A stretch of 33,299 nt of DNA from CAYWVR01 sp964461715 (GTDB lineage: Bacteria > Planctomycetota > Phycisphaerae > FEN-1346): the NCBI GenBank assembly GCA_964461715.1, contig CAYWVR010000036.1, positions 1-33,299 of the forward strand, in the 5' to 3' direction. Every line of letters starts with the position of its first letter. Position 1 is the first letter of the stretch. Made by a program: the position numbers and the translations under genes. The notes under the pieces are model-generated. The model was not told where the DNA came from. It searched no databases and saw only the letters and a list, made by a program, of their open reading frames with translations. Shown piece by piece: positions 7,576 to 15,142 of this stretch.

Positions 7576-10500
7576 TCGTCCGGCGGCGGCTCGAGATGAG
7601 GCATGAACGCCCCGTTATACGTCCCCCTCTCGATCGGCCGGGCCTCGCCCGTGGGCGTCTCGGCCAGCCACCGGCCCGCCAGGTCCGCCGCCTCGGCCTC
7701 GAGGCAGAACGTGAAACCCATCGGGGCCCCGCCCGGCATCGTCACGTACCGCCCTTCGAGGCGCGCCTCCGGCGGATAGAGCCGCAGGCCCCCGTACCGG
7801 TACCCGTGCGGCCGGATGAAGACGGCGGCGAGGTCGCCGAGGCCCTTCGGGAGCTTGACGCGTCGCGGCCAGTCGCCCGGCTCGCCCTCGACGGGGTGCA
7901 TCTTCCCGTCGCGCGAGGCGACGAGGATCGTGCCGGGGGCCTTGGCCTTCATCCGCGACTCCCGGCGTCCCCGGATCGCGCGGGCCAGGTCCATCTTCCT
8001 CGCGTCGGGGTCCCAGTCGAAGGCGATCCGCTCCCCGTCGCGTGCGTCACGGAAGCGGCAGACGATCCAGTCCTCGGTGAACCAGTGCTCGATGCCGCTC
8101 TGCGTGCCGTGGGCGTGGCGTCCGCCCTCGTAGATGAGGGCCGGCCCGCCGCCCTCGCCCGGGACGAGCACGGGGATGAAGTACGCGAACTTCCCGAACC
8201 GCCGCGCCTGCCACCCCTGGCGCCCGCGGGAATCCGTACCATGGCGGACGAGCATCGGGTACGTGTTCGCGGAGGCGTCGCTTCGGCGGAGGCCGTCGGG
8301 GTCGAGCAGGAGGCCGGCGGCCCCGCTTTCCATATAGTGATACTTCGCGACGTAGCGGGGCGCGTAGATCGTCCGGGCGAAGTCGGCCGGCCAGTGCTTC
8401 GTGAGCTCCTGGGCCACCCCGTTCGCGACCCGGAGGGGGGCCCGCTGGACCTGGACGTCTTCGGCCCCCTCGACCTCGAGGTCGACGCGCAGCAGGGCGT
8501 TCTCGCGGGCCGGCTGGGCGCAGACCGGCACCTCGACCGTCCGCTCGGCCCCCGGCGCCAGGGCCTCCAGGGCGATCTCGTCCGGCATCGGCACGAGTCC
8601 GCCCCGCCCGACGAGCCGCACGGTGCACGAGAGGGGCGCCTGGCCGGCGTTGCGGAGCGTGAGCGTCCGGGCCCCCAGGTCGCCGGTCGGGAGACAGAGC
8701 GGCGTCGCCGGGTGCCACCATGCCTGGATCGGCCCGCGCGCGGGCTCGGGCTTCGCCGCCGGGGCCTCGAGCGCGTCGAACGAGCCGGCCGTCGTCCGCG
8801 TGCCGCCCGAGAGGCGAAGGTACGCGTAGCCGGTGAACGTAAACCGGCCGCCCTCGCCTTCGAGCGTCACCGGCTCGCCCGCCTTCTCCCCGAGGGCGAG
8901 GCAGACGTAATCGGTCCACGCGTCGGCGGTGATCCGGAGGACGAACGCGTCGCCGTCGGGGGTCTCGGCGACCCGCTCGATGGCGCGGATGCGGCGGGCG
9001 GTCTCGAACGGCTCGTGGACCGCGACGAACGTCGTGGCGGGGGTCTTGCGGACGGCGGCAATCGTGACGGCGGCCGGCTCGTCCTCGCCGTAGGCGAACC
9101 GGTCCCGGCCGCGCCACTCGCCGGCCGACTCCAGCACCACCGGGGCCCACGCGTGGTACGCCGTCGTGCCCGGTGCGCCGAGGACCGTCGTCCGCACGCC
9201 GACGCGGCGCTCGAACCACGCCGGCCCGAGGCCGGAGAACTCCGGGTGGGCCCCGAGGCTCGTCTGCACGGCCTCGACCGCCCACGTCTCGTCCGTCTCG
9301 AGCGACCGTTCGCGCGCGAGGTCGAAGAGCGACCCGACGAGGTCCTGCGAGTCGGTCCACGCGGCCGGCCGGTCGGGGCACGCGTGGCCGAACGTCTGGA
9401 TGATCCACTGGTAGTGCCGCGGGTACGGGCTCGCGAGCCGCGAGACGTCGAGCAGATACTCGCCCGTCAGGACGAGGGCCCGCGTCTGGTCGACCTCATC
9501 GTAGACGCCATACGCCCGGGCCGCGACGAACTTGGCGGCGGGCGAGAAGTCGTGCCTCGTCGGCACCTCGCCGATCGTCTTCGGTTCGGCGAAATCGACG
9601 CGGACGATGGAGTGGCTCCGCGAGGAGTTCGAGTAGCCCGGATCGACGCCGCTATAGTTCGACGAATGCTGGTGATTCACGAAGATCGGGCGGTTGAAGG
9701 CGTAGAAGCCCGTCAGCGCGAAGCAGTCCTGGATGTGGTGGGCGTAGGGCGTCGCGAGGCGAAGGCCCACCGCGGGGCCGGGGCCGGTCCAGTACGCCGG
9801 TCCCTCCTCGGCCCAGAGCACCACGAGCCCGCGCCCCGGATAGACGCCCGACGGCGCGGGCGGCGGGGCGGCGTCGGCGGGGCCGATCGGCTCGAGGCCG
9901 AAAAGGAGGCTGGGGACGTATTTCTCCTCGTCGAGTCCGCGAAGGCCCGCCAGCAGCCACCCGAAGCCCATCTCCGGCCACCGGGCGTGGGCCATCTCGA
10001 ACCAGAAGTCCTGCGGCATCGAGCCGCGGAACCCGTCGGGCCGATGGGGCGTGTCGTCCACGAGGCGCCCCGGGACGAGCGCGTGCTGGAACCCGTATCC
10101 CGGCAACCCGCGCGAGCCCTTCGCGTCGCCCATCGTCAGACGCGGGACGTGGGGGCGGCCGGTGCCGAGGTCGACCGCGGGCATGCCGAGGCGAAGGAGC
10201 GTCTCCATGTGTCCCCGCATCGTCGCCCCGCGCGCGCCGCGATAGTCGAAGCCGATCTCGTCCAGGCCCTGGTGCTCGCACGCCGTGCACCAGAGCATCA
10301 TGAGGTGGGGCGTCGCGAACATCTTGCCGAACTCTTCGTTGTAGAATCCCATGTCCGAGAGGTAGTCGTCGAAATACCACTTGAGGCCGCGGGGGCTCGC
10401 AAAGACCGCCCGCATGAGCGCCTCGTCGCCGGTGGCCGCGGCCATCAGGTGCCCCGTCAGGATCCACGGGTACGCGAGGTTCGGGAGCCACGAGTACCGG

Positions 10501-10931
10501 TTCCAGGCCCAGGGCTCCTGGAAGTCGATGACGCGTCGGGCGCGGTCGCGGAAGGTGCGCAGGACCTTGGCGCGCTCGGCGTCCGAGAGCCGGGAATGGA
10601 GGAGGTCGAAGCGGAAGGGGTTCAGGAACTCGCCGTGCCTCCCGCCGCGCCCGGAGAGGAGGGCCCGCGTCTCGGCCTCGGCGGCCTGTTTGTCGCCGGT
10701 GACGGCCCAGTGGATGAGGTTCGGGAAGCCCCCGGCGTCCTTCGAGCCGGGCGGGGGCAGGGCCTCGTAGGCGCGGCGGGCCCAGTCCTCGGTCTCGACG
10801 CGCCGCTTCAGGGTCGCCAGGTCCGCCCTCGTCCAGAGCATGAACGGCCGCTCGACGCCCCGCGCCGCCGAGGGCAGCGCGATGATCGCCGCCAGAACCC
10901 CGCTCATCGCCGCCACGTTCCGCATTGACAT
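7572..10931 (-). CDS. Heparinase II/III-like secreted polysaccharide lyase-related protein
   Basis: A 1119-aa exported protein. An AGGAGG site is 6 bp from the ATG at 10931; the ATG at 10937 directly abuts the site and in-frame codons further upstream lack support. The signal peptide ends near residue 23 (AARG before VERP). The next part (FMLWTRADLATLKRRV, then repeated helices) resembles the alginate-lyase/heparinase toroid domain, which starts with a 'W-T-x-x-D-L-x-x-L' phrase. Around residues 400-450 a His/Asn/Ser-rich segment (NHQHSSNYSG, then SNSSRSHSIVRV) matches the heparinase II/III beta-sandwich. The C-terminal third is beta-rich and longer than the family norm of roughly 600-750 aa. 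Action on uronate-containing polysaccharides is inferred. It lies next to the NPCBM-tailed hydrolase, as in a polysaccharide-use locus, but no SusC/D or transporter is present. Confidence 0.75.
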   Translation of the reverse strand: MSMRNVAAMSGVLAAIIALPSAARGVERPFMLWTRADLATLKRRVETEDWARRAYEALPPPGSKDAGGFPNLIHWAVTGDKQAAEAETRALLSGRGGRHGEFLNPFRFDLLHSRLSDAERAKVLRTFRDRARRVIDFQEPWAWNRYSWLPNLAYPWILTGHLMAAATGDEALMRAVFASPRGLKWYFDDYLSDMGFYNEEFGKMFATPHLMMLWCTACEHQGLDEIGFDYRGARGATMRGHMETLLRLGMPAVDLGTGRPHVPRLTMGDAKGSRGLPGYGFQHALVPGRLVDDTPHRPDGFRGSMPQDFWFEMAHARWPEMGFGWLLAGLRGLDEEKYVPSLLFGLEPIGPADAAPPPAPSGVYPGRGLVVLWAEEGPAYWTGPGPAVGLRLATPYAHHIQDCFALTGFYAFNRPIFVNHQHSSNYSGVDPGYSNSSRSHSIVRVDFAEPKTIGEVPTRHDFSPAAKFVAARAYGVYDEVDQTRALVLTGEYLLDVSRLASPYPRHYQWIIQTFGHACPDRPAAWTDSQDLVGSLFDLARERSLETDETWAVEAVQTSLGAHPEFSGLGPAWFERRVGVRTTVLGAPGTTAYHAWAPVVLESAGEWRGRDRFAYGEDEPAAVTIAAVRKTPATTFVAVHEPFETARRIRAIERVAETPDGDAFVLRITADAWTDYVCLALGEKAGEPVTLEGEGGRFTFTGYAYLRLSGGTRTTAGSFDALEAPAAKPEPARGPIQAWWHPATPLCLPTGDLGARTLTLRNAGQAPLSCTVRLVGRGGLVPMPDEIALEALAPGAERTVEVPVCAQPARENALLRVDLEVEGAEDVQVQRAPLRVANGVAQELTKHWPADFARTIYAPRYVAKYHYMESGAAGLLLDPDGLRRSDASANTYPMLVRHGTDSRGRQGWQARRFGKFAYFIPVLVPGEGGGPALIYEGGRHAHGTQSGIEHWFTEDWIVCRFRDARDGERIAFDWDPDARKMDLARAIRGRRESRMKAKAPGTILVASRDGKMHPVEGEPGDWPRRVKLPKGLGDLAAVFIRPHGYRYGGLRLYPPEARLEGRYVTMPGGAPMGFTFCLEAEAADLAGRWLAETPTGEARPIERGTYNGAFMPHLEPPPDD

Positions 10932-11138
10932 CGGCATCCTCCTGGTCGGACCTCCCACGCCTTTCAACCCCCGGCCCCTCTCGGCGCGCCTCTCTTTTCC
11001 GGCGGGCGTGGCCGCGCGGAGGCGCCCGCAGGAGGCGAGGCGACGGTGCGGACGAGGAGGTCGATCCACCGGCACTCCGGCAGGCGCGGCGGGTCCGGCG
11101 GCATCCCGGCCCCGGGCGCCCGCTCCATGCCGCGCGCC

Positions 11139-13463
11139 TTACTCGGCCGGCTCGCCCTCGGCCTCCGGGTCGTCGAACATCTCGTCGCGCGTGAAGCCGC
11201 TCGTGAAGCCGTCGTATCGGCGAAGGAGGGTAATCTCCCCGCGGTGCCACCCGGCGACATCCTCGTAGCCGGCGGCGTAGGAGACGGCGGCCTCGCCCAT
11301 GTGATACCCGACGGCCCATCCGAACCACGTCTCGTCGGGCGGGACGGACTCGGTGCACTGGGCGAGGTTCTGGAAGAGGCGGGCGGTGTCGGTGTCGGTG
11401 GGCAACCGGGCCTCGTCGGTCAGCCGCCGGGCCCCCGTCACCGCCGCGTACACCTCCTCCCATCCCGCCAGCGGTCGCGTGTCGACGCGGCCGGGGCGGC
11501 CGGCGCCGTAGGCGAGGAACTCCTCCCGGAGGCGGACATCGAGGGCCTTTCGGAAGGCGGCCCAGTCCTCCGGGGGCAGGGAGAAGGCGTCCAGGTTCGC
11601 GACGCTCATTTTGCGCCACGGCGCCCTTTCGGCCAGGCACCGGTTCCGGAGCAATCGGAACATGTACCGGGCCCGGAGGGCCCCCTGGAGCGGCCGGGGC
11701 GACCCGCGGGCGGCCTCGATGATCGCCGCCGTCACTTCCTTCGTGAACCGCTGGTGCGCTGCCGCGTACGACCCCGCCGTCAGCCGCATCGCCAGCCCCA
11801 GGTCCTCCCGCTCCGGGAACTCGACGGCCGCGAGGCCGCGGAACGGGGTCACGTACTCCTCCATCCGCACGCGGACCGCCTTGCGGGCGGTGGCCGAGCC
11901 GCCGTAGAGGACCTCGGCCATGTGGATGATCTGGGCGTACATGCCGCCCGCGCGGCTGGGGGCGTAGCGGGCGACGGCCTTGACGGCCTCGTCGGCGTCG
12001 AGGAGGAGGTCGAGGTTGCGGGCCCGTTCGCCGGCGGTCCGGTGAGCGCGGTAGCAGGTTTCGGCATCGGTGGCGCGGCCGGCGGCTTCGACTTCCCGGA
12101 GGAAGGCGACCCGGAACTTGGCGTAGACGGGCTTCATGCGGGGCGTCATGCCGTCGGTCGAGGTCTTGGCGATCCGCGCCAGACTCGCCAGCGCGTCCCG
12201 CCGCGCCCGGCCGAAATCGTAGTGGCGGCCGGCGCCCTCGCGTCCGGAACCGAAGACGCCGGCGGGGAGCCGCCGGGCCTTCAGGTATCCGATGCATGCC
12301 TGCGGGCTCAGCGGGCTGGCCTCCAGGACGTGCCGCTCCCGGTCGCCGCCGACCATGCGGCGGATGGTGGAGTAGCCCCGCTGGCGTCGTCGTTTCTCCC
12401 GGATATGGCGGAGGGCGTAGGCGATGTGCCGCGGGCGGCGGGCGAGGTACTCGGGGTAGAAGGCCTTGCTCGTCAGCAGGCCGCCCAGATAATCGGCCAG
12501 CAGGTGCGTGTAGTGGAGCAGCTCGAGGGCGCGGCGTTGGGTGGTGGGGACCCGGGACCCCTTCTCGGCGAGGGTGGCGAACTCGAGCATGCCTTGGGCG
12601 ATGTCGGCCCAGTGGCCGTCGTCCGTGGGGAGGATCGCCGCCACCTCGCGGATGCGGGCGAGCTTGGCCTCGCCGTCGGGGCCGAGGCCGACCTCCTCGG
12701 CCGGCGTCGCCTCCTCCTCGTCCTCGGTGTCGGCGTCCCCGGAGAGCTCGCGACAGGTGGCGTGGGCCTCCTGGAGGGCCAGGAGCCCGCCGACGAACAG
12801 GCCCACCGAGTCGACGATCTTGGCCCGGGCGCGGCGGTCGAGGGGCTCGGTGGTGGTGAACTGGACGTAGGCGCCCGCCATCTGGTCCACGCCGGCCCGG
12901 GCCTGGGCCACGGCCTCGGCGAAGGCCGCGCGGTTCGCGGCGTCGGCGGGCATGGCCTCGACCTTGACGGCCCACGCACCGATGCCGTCGAAGACCCGCC
13001 CCAGCAGCGGCTCGTTGTTGGCGCAGTACTGGGTGAACGCGTCGTAGAGGTACTTGGGCAGCCGGCGCCCGCTCGGCCACGCCCGCCTCAGGCACTCGGC
13101 GCCCATGCGGGCCGTGTGGTACCGGGCCTCCAGGGCCAGGGTCTCGGGCGAAGGTTCGAGGACGCGAGGCGCGAGGCGGTCGACCGTCTCCTCCAGGTGC
13201 ACGAGGCACCGGTCCCGCCACATGGCCTTCGGATGGACGCGGAGCCCGGCGGCGTCAAAGGGCCCGAGCTCGTGCAGACACCGCTCGAGGTGCTCGGCCA
13301 GTTCCCGCCGCTTCTCGGGGTCCTGCTCCTTGAGGATCCGGATGCGGGTCCGTTCGATGTCCTCGGTGAGTCTCTCGCGATCGGCCCGGAGGGGCGCGGC
13401 AAGGCCCGTCAGGAGTCCCAGGGCGGCTGCGGCAACGGCCAGACGGCGAAAGGTCCGCTTCAT
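11139..13463 (-). CDS. Large secreted helical protein of unknown family
   Basis: A 774-aa protein starting at ATG 13463 (GGGAG seven bases upstream; the frame stays open further upstream but reads through the thiS region and is not credible). The signal peptide ends near residue 27 (PLRA before DRE). The mature protein is mostly helical and Ala/Arg/Glu-rich, with a DTEDEEEATPAEE acidic linker near the middle. Several phrases (LFVGGLLALQEAHATCRELS, RFTKEVTAAIIEAARG) suggest helical repeats but no catalytic motif. The C-terminus is acidic. I do not recognise it. It follows the other exported genes on the same strand with a 207-bp gap and is divergent from thiS. Confidence 0.7.
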   Translation of the reverse strand: MKRTFRRLAVAAAALGLLTGLAAPLRADRERLTEDIERTRIRILKEQDPEKRRELAEHLERCLHELGPFDAAGLRVHPKAMWRDRCLVHLEETVDRLAPRVLEPSPETLALEARYHTARMGAECLRRAWPSGRRLPKYLYDAFTQYCANNEPLLGRVFDGIGAWAVKVEAMPADAANRAAFAEAVAQARAGVDQMAGAYVQFTTTEPLDRRARAKIVDSVGLFVGGLLALQEAHATCRELSGDADTEDEEEATPAEEVGLGPDGEAKLARIREVAAILPTDDGHWADIAQGMLEFATLAEKGSRVPTTQRRALELLHYTHLLADYLGGLLTSKAFYPEYLARRPRHIAYALRHIREKRRRQRGYSTIRRMVGGDRERHVLEASPLSPQACIGYLKARRLPAGVFGSGREGAGRHYDFGRARRDALASLARIAKTSTDGMTPRMKPVYAKFRVAFLREVEAAGRATDAETCYRAHRTAGERARNLDLLLDADEAVKAVARYAPSRAGGMYAQIIHMAEVLYGGSATARKAVRVRMEEYVTPFRGLAAVEFPEREDLGLAMRLTAGSYAAAHQRFTKEVTAAIIEAARGSPRPLQGALRARYMFRLLRNRCLAERAPWRKMSVANLDAFSLPPEDWAAFRKALDVRLREEFLAYGAGRPGRVDTRPLAGWEEVYAAVTGARRLTDEARLPTDTDTARLFQNLAQCTESVPPDETWFGWAVGYHMGEAAVSYAAGYEDVAGWHRGEITLLRRYDGFTSGFTRDEMFDDPEAEGEPAE

Positions 13464-13500
13464 GGCCACGCTCCCGGACATGGGCCCCGCCCGCGGCGCC

Positions 13501-13529
13501 TTGATTGGGGGGGCCGGCTGCGCTATAAT
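13501..13529 (+). promoter_or_regulatory. Strong sigma70-type promoter for thiS-thiG
   Basis: TTGATT (13501-13506), a 17-bp spacer and a perfect TATAAT (13524-13529) precede the thiS GTG by 37 bp. It is the best consensus promoter in the window. It overlaps the upstream region of the divergent exported-protein gene at 13463. I see no TPP riboswitch motif in the short leader. Confidence 0.75.
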
Positions 13530-13566
13530 CGCCGAACTTGAAACCCTCGGCCGGAGCGCGCGGACC

Positions 13567-13767
13567 GTGCAAATCACCGTCAACGGAGAATCTCGCAGCG
13601 TCGAGGCCGGCGTCACCGTCCTCGAGCTGGTGGAGGCGCTGGGAGTTAGCGCGCGCGGCATCGCGGTCGAGGTCAACCGCGAGATCGTCCCCCGGAGCCT
13701 GCACGAGAAGACGGAGCTGGCCGACGGGGACGTCGTTGAAGTCGTCACGCTGGTGGGCGGGGGATGA
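13567..13767 (+). CDS. thiS: Sulfur carrier protein ThiS
   Basis: A 66-aa ubiquitin-like protein, the normal length for ThiS. It starts at GTG 13567 (MQITVNGES), with GGAG about 10 bp upstream. The fold signature is visible: two N-terminal strands, TVLELVEALG helix, VAVEVNREIV strand, and LADGDVVEVVTLVGGG at the end. The C-terminal Gly-Gly is adenylated and converted to a thiocarboxylate that donates sulfur for the thiazole ring of thiamine. It precedes thiG, its partner, with an unusual 130-bp spacer containing an inverted repeat. No thiF or thiH is in the window. Confidence 0.92.
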   Translation: MQITVNGESRSVEAGVTVLELVEALGVSARGIAVEVNREIVPRSLHEKTELADGDVVEVVTLVGGG

Positions 13768-13780
13768 GGATTTTCGATTT

Positions 13781-13880
13781 GCGAGGGTCGATTCTCGATG
13801 GAAAGGCAAGGGCAGGGACGGCGCCGGCTCGCGTTCGTCCGTCGTTGTCGTTCCATCGTAAAGCGGAAATCGACCCTCGC
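13781..13880. repeat. Long inverted repeat (hairpin) between thiS and thiG
   Basis: A 13-bp arm GCGAGGGTCGATT (13781-13793) is perfectly complementary to 13868-13880. Inside it a second pair, CGATGGAA (13796-13803) and TTCCATCG (13851-13858), extends the stem. The base of the hairpin ends 8 bp before the thiG GGAGG. It has no T-tract, so mRNA processing, attenuation or a dispersed intergenic repeat are more likely than a simple terminator. Confidence 0.6.
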
Positions 13881-13897
13881 CAATGACGGAGGCTTGC

Positions 13898-14686
13898 ATG
13901 AGCGGCACACTGAAGGTCGGGGGATACGAATTCACGAGCAGGCTTTTCGTGGGAACGGGTAAGTACGAGACGTTCCCCCTCATGGCCGACGCCCTCGAGG
14001 CGGCCGGGTGCGAGGTGGTCACGGTTGCCGTGCGGCGGGTCAACCTGACGGATCGGTCCAAGGAGAGCCTGCTCGACTTCATCGACCGCGACCGGTACAC
14101 GATCCTGCCCAACACCGCCGGGTGCTTCCATGCCGAGGACGCCGTGCGGACGGCGCGGCTGGCGCGGGAGGCCCTGGAGGTCGACTGGGTCAAGCTCGAG
14201 GTCCTTGCCGACACCGAGACGCTCCTTCCGGACCCCGTCGCGACGCTCGAGGCCCTGAAAACGCTCGTCCAGGAGGGCTTCCACGTCCTCGCCTACACCT
14301 CCGACGATCCGGTGGCCGCGCGCCACCTGGAGGAGGAGGGGGCGGCGAGCGTCATGCCGCTCGGGTCGATGATCGGCTCCGGGCTGGGCCTGCTGAATCC
14401 CCTGCACATCCAGCTCATCATCGAGCGGGCGAATGTGCCCATCATCGTCGACGCGGGCGTCGGCACCGCCAGCGACACGGCCGTGGCCATGGAGCTCGGG
14501 GCCGACGGCGTGCTCCTTAACACCGGCATCGCCAAGGCCCGCGACCCCGTCAAGATGGCCCGGGCCATGCGGACGGCCTGCGAAGCGGGCCGGCTGGCCC
14601 GGGAGGCCGGGCGCATCCCCAAGCGTCCGATGGCCACCCCCTCCAGCCCCGTCGAGGGCGCCCTCGGAGAGGGGCCCAAGCCATGA
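13898..14686 (+). CDS. thiG: Thiazole synthase ThiG
   Basis: A 262-aa TIM-barrel enzyme that builds the thiamine thiazole from deoxyxylulose 5-phosphate, dehydroglycine and ThiS thiocarboxylate in the cytoplasm. Recognisable blocks are FTSRLFVGTGKY, VTVAVRRVNL, ILPNTAGC, VKLEV with the Schiff-base Lys at about residue 99, GSMIGSGLGL, VPIIVDAGVGTASD and GADGVLLNTGIA. Length is normal for the family. I chose ATG 13898 because GGAGG lies 5 bp upstream; an earlier ATG at 13883 has no site. The stop overlaps the start of the next gene by four bases, so the two are translationally coupled. Confidence 0.95.
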   Translation: MSGTLKVGGYEFTSRLFVGTGKYETFPLMADALEAAGCEVVTVAVRRVNLTDRSKESLLDFIDRDRYTILPNTAGCFHAEDAVRTARLAREALEVDWVKLEVLADTETLLPDPVATLEALKTLVQEGFHVLAYTSDDPVAARHLEEEGAASVMPLGSMIGSGLGLLNPLHIQLIIERANVPIIVDAGVGTASDTAVAMELGADGVLLNTGIAKARDPVKMARAMRTACEAGRLAREAGRIPKRPMATPSSPVEGALGEGPKP

Positions 14687-15135
14687 GCGTCGCCGACCAC
14701 GCGGACCGCCATTTCCACGAGGGCTACAACTGCTGCCAGAGCACGCTCCTGGCCGTGGCCGAGGCGCACGATGTCGGGTGCGAGGGATGCATCCCGGCCG
14801 TCGCCTACGGGATGGGCGGTGGGATCGGCCACACGGGCCGCACCTGCGGGGCCGTGACCGGGGCGGTGATGGCCCTCGGCCTGGCCGTCGACCGGTTCAC
14901 CGAGGGCGACCGCCGTGCAAAGAAGACGCGGGCCTACGAGCTGGGCGGGGCCTTCCTGGAGCGGTTCGCCGAGCGGTTCGGGACGAGCCGGTGCGAGCGG
15001 CTGATCGGGTTGAACCTCTCGGAGCCGGGGGCCATGGAGCGGTTCCTCGCCTCGGGGGCCTTCGACGAGACGTGCACCCCCTGCGTCCGCTGGGCCGCCC
15101 GGGAGGCGTCGCGGGTGATTCAAGCGCTAAGATAA
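14683..15135 (+). CDS. C_GCAxxG_C_C family putative redox protein
   Basis: A 150-aa protein of the C-GCAxxG-C-C family, small Cys-rich proteins thought to bind metal or act in redox chemistry; the exact role is unsettled. Cysteines lie at about 17, 18, 33, 36, 55, 104, 131 and 134, in the contexts YNCCQS, GCEGC, GRTCGAVTGAVM and CTPC. The family's conserved Gly-rich GMGGGIGHTGRTCGA stretch is clear. There is no signal peptide. It begins in an ATGA overlap with thiG, which suggests co-expression with thiazole synthesis, possibly because ThiG chemistry needs sulfur or redox support; that link is inference. Confidence 0.85.
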   Translation: MSVADHADRHFHEGYNCCQSTLLAVAEAHDVGCEGCIPAVAYGMGGGIGHTGRTCGAVTGAVMALGLAVDRFTEGDRRAKKTRAYELGGAFLERFAERFGTSRCERLIGLNLSEPGAMERFLASGAFDETCTPCVRWAAREASRVIQALR

Positions 15136-15142
15136 CGTGGCT

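Noticed and set aside
7530..10928. 1132-codon open frame antisense to the heparinase-like gene
   Set aside because: Same high-GC shadow effect; the minus-strand product has a signal peptide and family motifs.
10932..11138. Possible small genes in the 207-bp gap before the heparinase-like gene
   Set aside because: Frames crossing it (for example 10964-11260 minus) are Arg/Pro/Ala-rich, lack ribosome binding sites and overlap the 774-aa gene.
13530..13566. TPP riboswitch upstream of thiS
   Set aside because: The leader from the predicted start site is only about 30 nt and lacks the CTGAGA and ACCTGATC-type conserved elements.
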